Part shown: positions 62,641 to 64,000 of the stretch, one piece after another
Layout: every line of letters starts with the position of its first letter
Position numbering within the stretch: position 1 is the stretch's first letter
Assembly (NCBI RefSeq): GCF_001575205.1
Contig: NZ_LSRE01000009.1
Span: 1 to 64,000, forward strand
Direction of reading: 5' to 3'
Length of the DNA stretch: 64,000 nt
From: Tsukamurella pseudospumae
GTDB lineage: Bacteria; Actinomycetota; Actinomycetes; Mycobacteriales; Mycobacteriaceae
Program-made: the position numbers and the translations under genes
Notes under the pieces: model-generated
Seen by the model: the letters and a program-made list of their open reading frames with translations, nothing else
The model's database searches: none
Told to the model about the DNA's origin: nothing

Positions 62641-64000
62641 GAGATCGCCGGGGCGCCCGCGCCCAGCACGCCGTCGAGGGCGCGCGCCATGTCCGTGGCC
62701 TCGATCCGCATGAGCGCAGCCTCGTCGATGTCGGCCAGGTCGATCCCTGAATCGGCGAGCCGCAGCTCCCGCTCCTCCTCGGCCGCCTCGATCACGTTGC
62801 GCACGAACCGACCGTTGCCCAGGCGGTCCAATCGGTCGACGACGCCCGCGCAGCAGGCTTCGAGGACGGCCGCCGCGTCGCCCGTGAGCACGGCGTCGCG
62901 GGAGCGCGCGAGCGCCGCGCCGATCTCCGCGAGCTCGCCGGGCGTGTAGCCCGGGAACCGGATGCGGCGCGCGAACCGCGACGCCAGGCCCTCGTTCGAG
63001 CCCAGGAACCGGTCGATCTCCGCGTCGTAGCCCGCCACGATGACTACCAACCGGTCCCGGTCGTTCTCCATCCGGGCGAGCAGGGTGTCGATGGCCTCCT
63101 GGCCGAACGCGTCGCCACCGGTGAGCCCCTCCTGCACGAGCGTGTACGCCTCGTCGATGAACAGGACGCCGTCGAGCGCGGAGTCGATCACCGCGGAGGT
63201 CTTCTGCGCCGTGGCGCCCAGGTACTGGCCGACGAGGTCGCGCCGCGAGCACTCGACCACGGTGTCGCTCGCGAGCAGGCCCAGTCCTCGGTACATCCGG
63301 GCGACGATCCGCGCCACCGTCGTCTTGCCCGTGCCGGGCGGTCCGGTGAACGCGAGGTGCAGCGACCGGCTGCCGCTGGCGAGCCCGCGATCCGCGCGGA
63401 CGCGGGCCAGCTGCATCGTGGTGCGCAGGCGCGCGACCTGCTCCTTGACCTCCCGCAGCCCCACCTGCCGGTCCAGTTCGGCCGCCGCCTCGGCGAGCAG
63501 GTCGGCGCCGTCGTCCGGCGCGGCGCCGGCGGCGTCCTCGAGTGCGGCCGGGTTCTCCAGGACCAGGCGGTGGCCCGGGTCGCGGAGCGCCGCCTCCGCG
63601 GGCGGGTACGACGGTGCCGCCCGCTCCAGCAGCTCCCGGGCGCGGTCCTCCTCGCCCTGCTCGCGCAGGACCAGGGCGTGGCAGTAGCGGGCCGCGGCGG
63701 CGGCGCCGGGCACCGGCCCCTCGGCCGCGACGGTGAGCAGCCGGGTGGCCTCCGCGAACCGGCCCAGTTGCGCCGCAGCGGATCCCGCGATGGTGGCCGC
63801 CGCGGCGCCGAGTACGGGGTCGCCCCAGCCGGCGTGCCCGTCGAGTGCGGTCAGGACGTCGGGCCACCGTCGGGTCCGGGCCGCCGTCACGGCGCGCTGA
63901 TACCGCTCGACGGGGCACCGCGGCGCGGCGTCGAGGACCCGGACGGCCTCGTCGGGCGCGCCGTCGGCGAGGAGCCGCGCGGCGTACGCGACGTGCGCGG
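62637..64000 (-). CDS. eccA: Type VII secretion AAA+ ATPase EccA (5' end beyond window)
   Basis: The frame is open to the window edge, giving at least 454 residues. The N-terminal part is a TPR-like helical domain. The C-terminal CbxX/CfxQ AAA+ domain has Walker A G-P-P-G-T-G-K-T, Walker B V-L-F-I-D-E-A-Y, sensor-1 region V-I-V-A-G-Y, and an Arg finger region S-R-F-A-R-R. EccA uses ATP in the cytosol to recycle or release ESX chaperone-substrate complexes such as EspG-PE/PPE. It is 54 kb from the ESX locus at the left end, so it may serve that cluster or another lying to the right. An internal GTG at 63890 exists but truncates the TPR domain. Confidence 0.92.
   Translation of the reverse strand, partial: AHVAYAARLLADGAPDEAVRVLDAAPRCPVERYQRAVTAARTRRWPDVLTALDGHAGWGDPVLGAAAATIAGSAAAQLGRFAEATRLLTVAAEGPVPGAAAAARYCHALVLREQGEEDRARELLERAAPSYPPAEAALRDPGHRLVLENPAALEDAAGAAPDDGADLLAEAAAELDRQVGLREVKEQVARLRTTMQLARVRADRGLASGSRSLHLAFTGPPGTGKTTVARIVARMYRGLGLLASDTVVECSRRDLVGQYLGATAQKTSAVIDSALDGVLFIDEAYTLVQEGLTGGDAFGQEAIDTLLARMENDRDRLVVIVAGYDAEIDRFLGSNEGLASRFARRIRFPGYTPGELAEIGAALARSRDAVLTGDAAAVLEACCAGVVDRLDRLGNGRFVRNVIEAAEEERELRLADSGIDLADIDEAALMRIEATDMARALDGVLGAGAPAIS

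Overview
The window is GC-rich DNA with dense gene packing, GTG starts, Shine-Dalgarno sites of the GGAGG type and mycolate-envelope genes (an MmpL3-type exporter, an LprG/P55 pair, a DesA3-type desaturase, an ESX locus). This points to an actinobacterium of the order Mycobacteriales. A genus such as Tsukamurella is plausible but not proven by sequence reading alone.

Left end (1-8172): the distal part of a type VII secretion (ESX) locus in the order esxB-like, esxA-like, espG, MinD-like, eccD, mycP, eccE. This is the gene order of mycobacterial ESX-2. Two components look like pseudoenzymes. The mycosin has lost Asp, His, Ser and the oxyanion Asn, and the MinD-like protein lacks the P-loop lysine. 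A receptor Ser/Thr kinase follows directly; its extracellular domain looks like an iron-siderophore binding protein. After it come an uncharacterised gene and a nitroreductase. On the opposite strand is a 328-aa protein with a glycine-zipper C-terminus, followed by two tiny membrane proteins (58 and 29 aa). This is a candidate ESX effector/immunity set.

Middle (13-30 kb): a double-TetR repressor divergent from fadA-fadB (beta-oxidation); a 0.75-kb intergenic region with an inverted pair of ~85-nt palindromic elements; a GAF-ANTAR regulator; an M13 metalloprotease; a CocE-type hydrolase; a pirin; a penicillin-binding-like lipoprotein without its catalytic motifs; a DUF3054-like protein; a YbhN-like flippase; and a MacS/NarL-type two-component system.

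30-42 kb: a degenerate stretch with a LuxR HTH remnant, an SRPBCC protein, a CopB-type P-ATPase with a CsoR-like operator, an ABC exporter, an MFS pump, aspartase, a 28-nt repeat cluster, and a TetR gene divergent from a ferredoxin-reductase/desaturase operon.

42-55 kb: a Ser/Thr kinase fused to a TerD-like domain, then an envelope-lipid block mmpL3-NYN-trmB divergent from lprG-p55, two uncharacterised genes, a small DxDxDG protein and pckA. This resembles the M. tuberculosis mmpL3-to-pckA block, with the lprG-p55 operon in the middle.

55-64 kb: a Gly/Ala/Thr-rich secreted protein, an amber-interrupted LysR gene divergent from tdh-kbl (threonine to glycine), a DUF2156-type transferase, an FAD monooxygenase, a hot-dog dehydratase-like protein and, running off the right end, an EccA AAA+ ATPase. 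No tRNA, rRNA, CRISPR array or complete insertion sequence was recognised.
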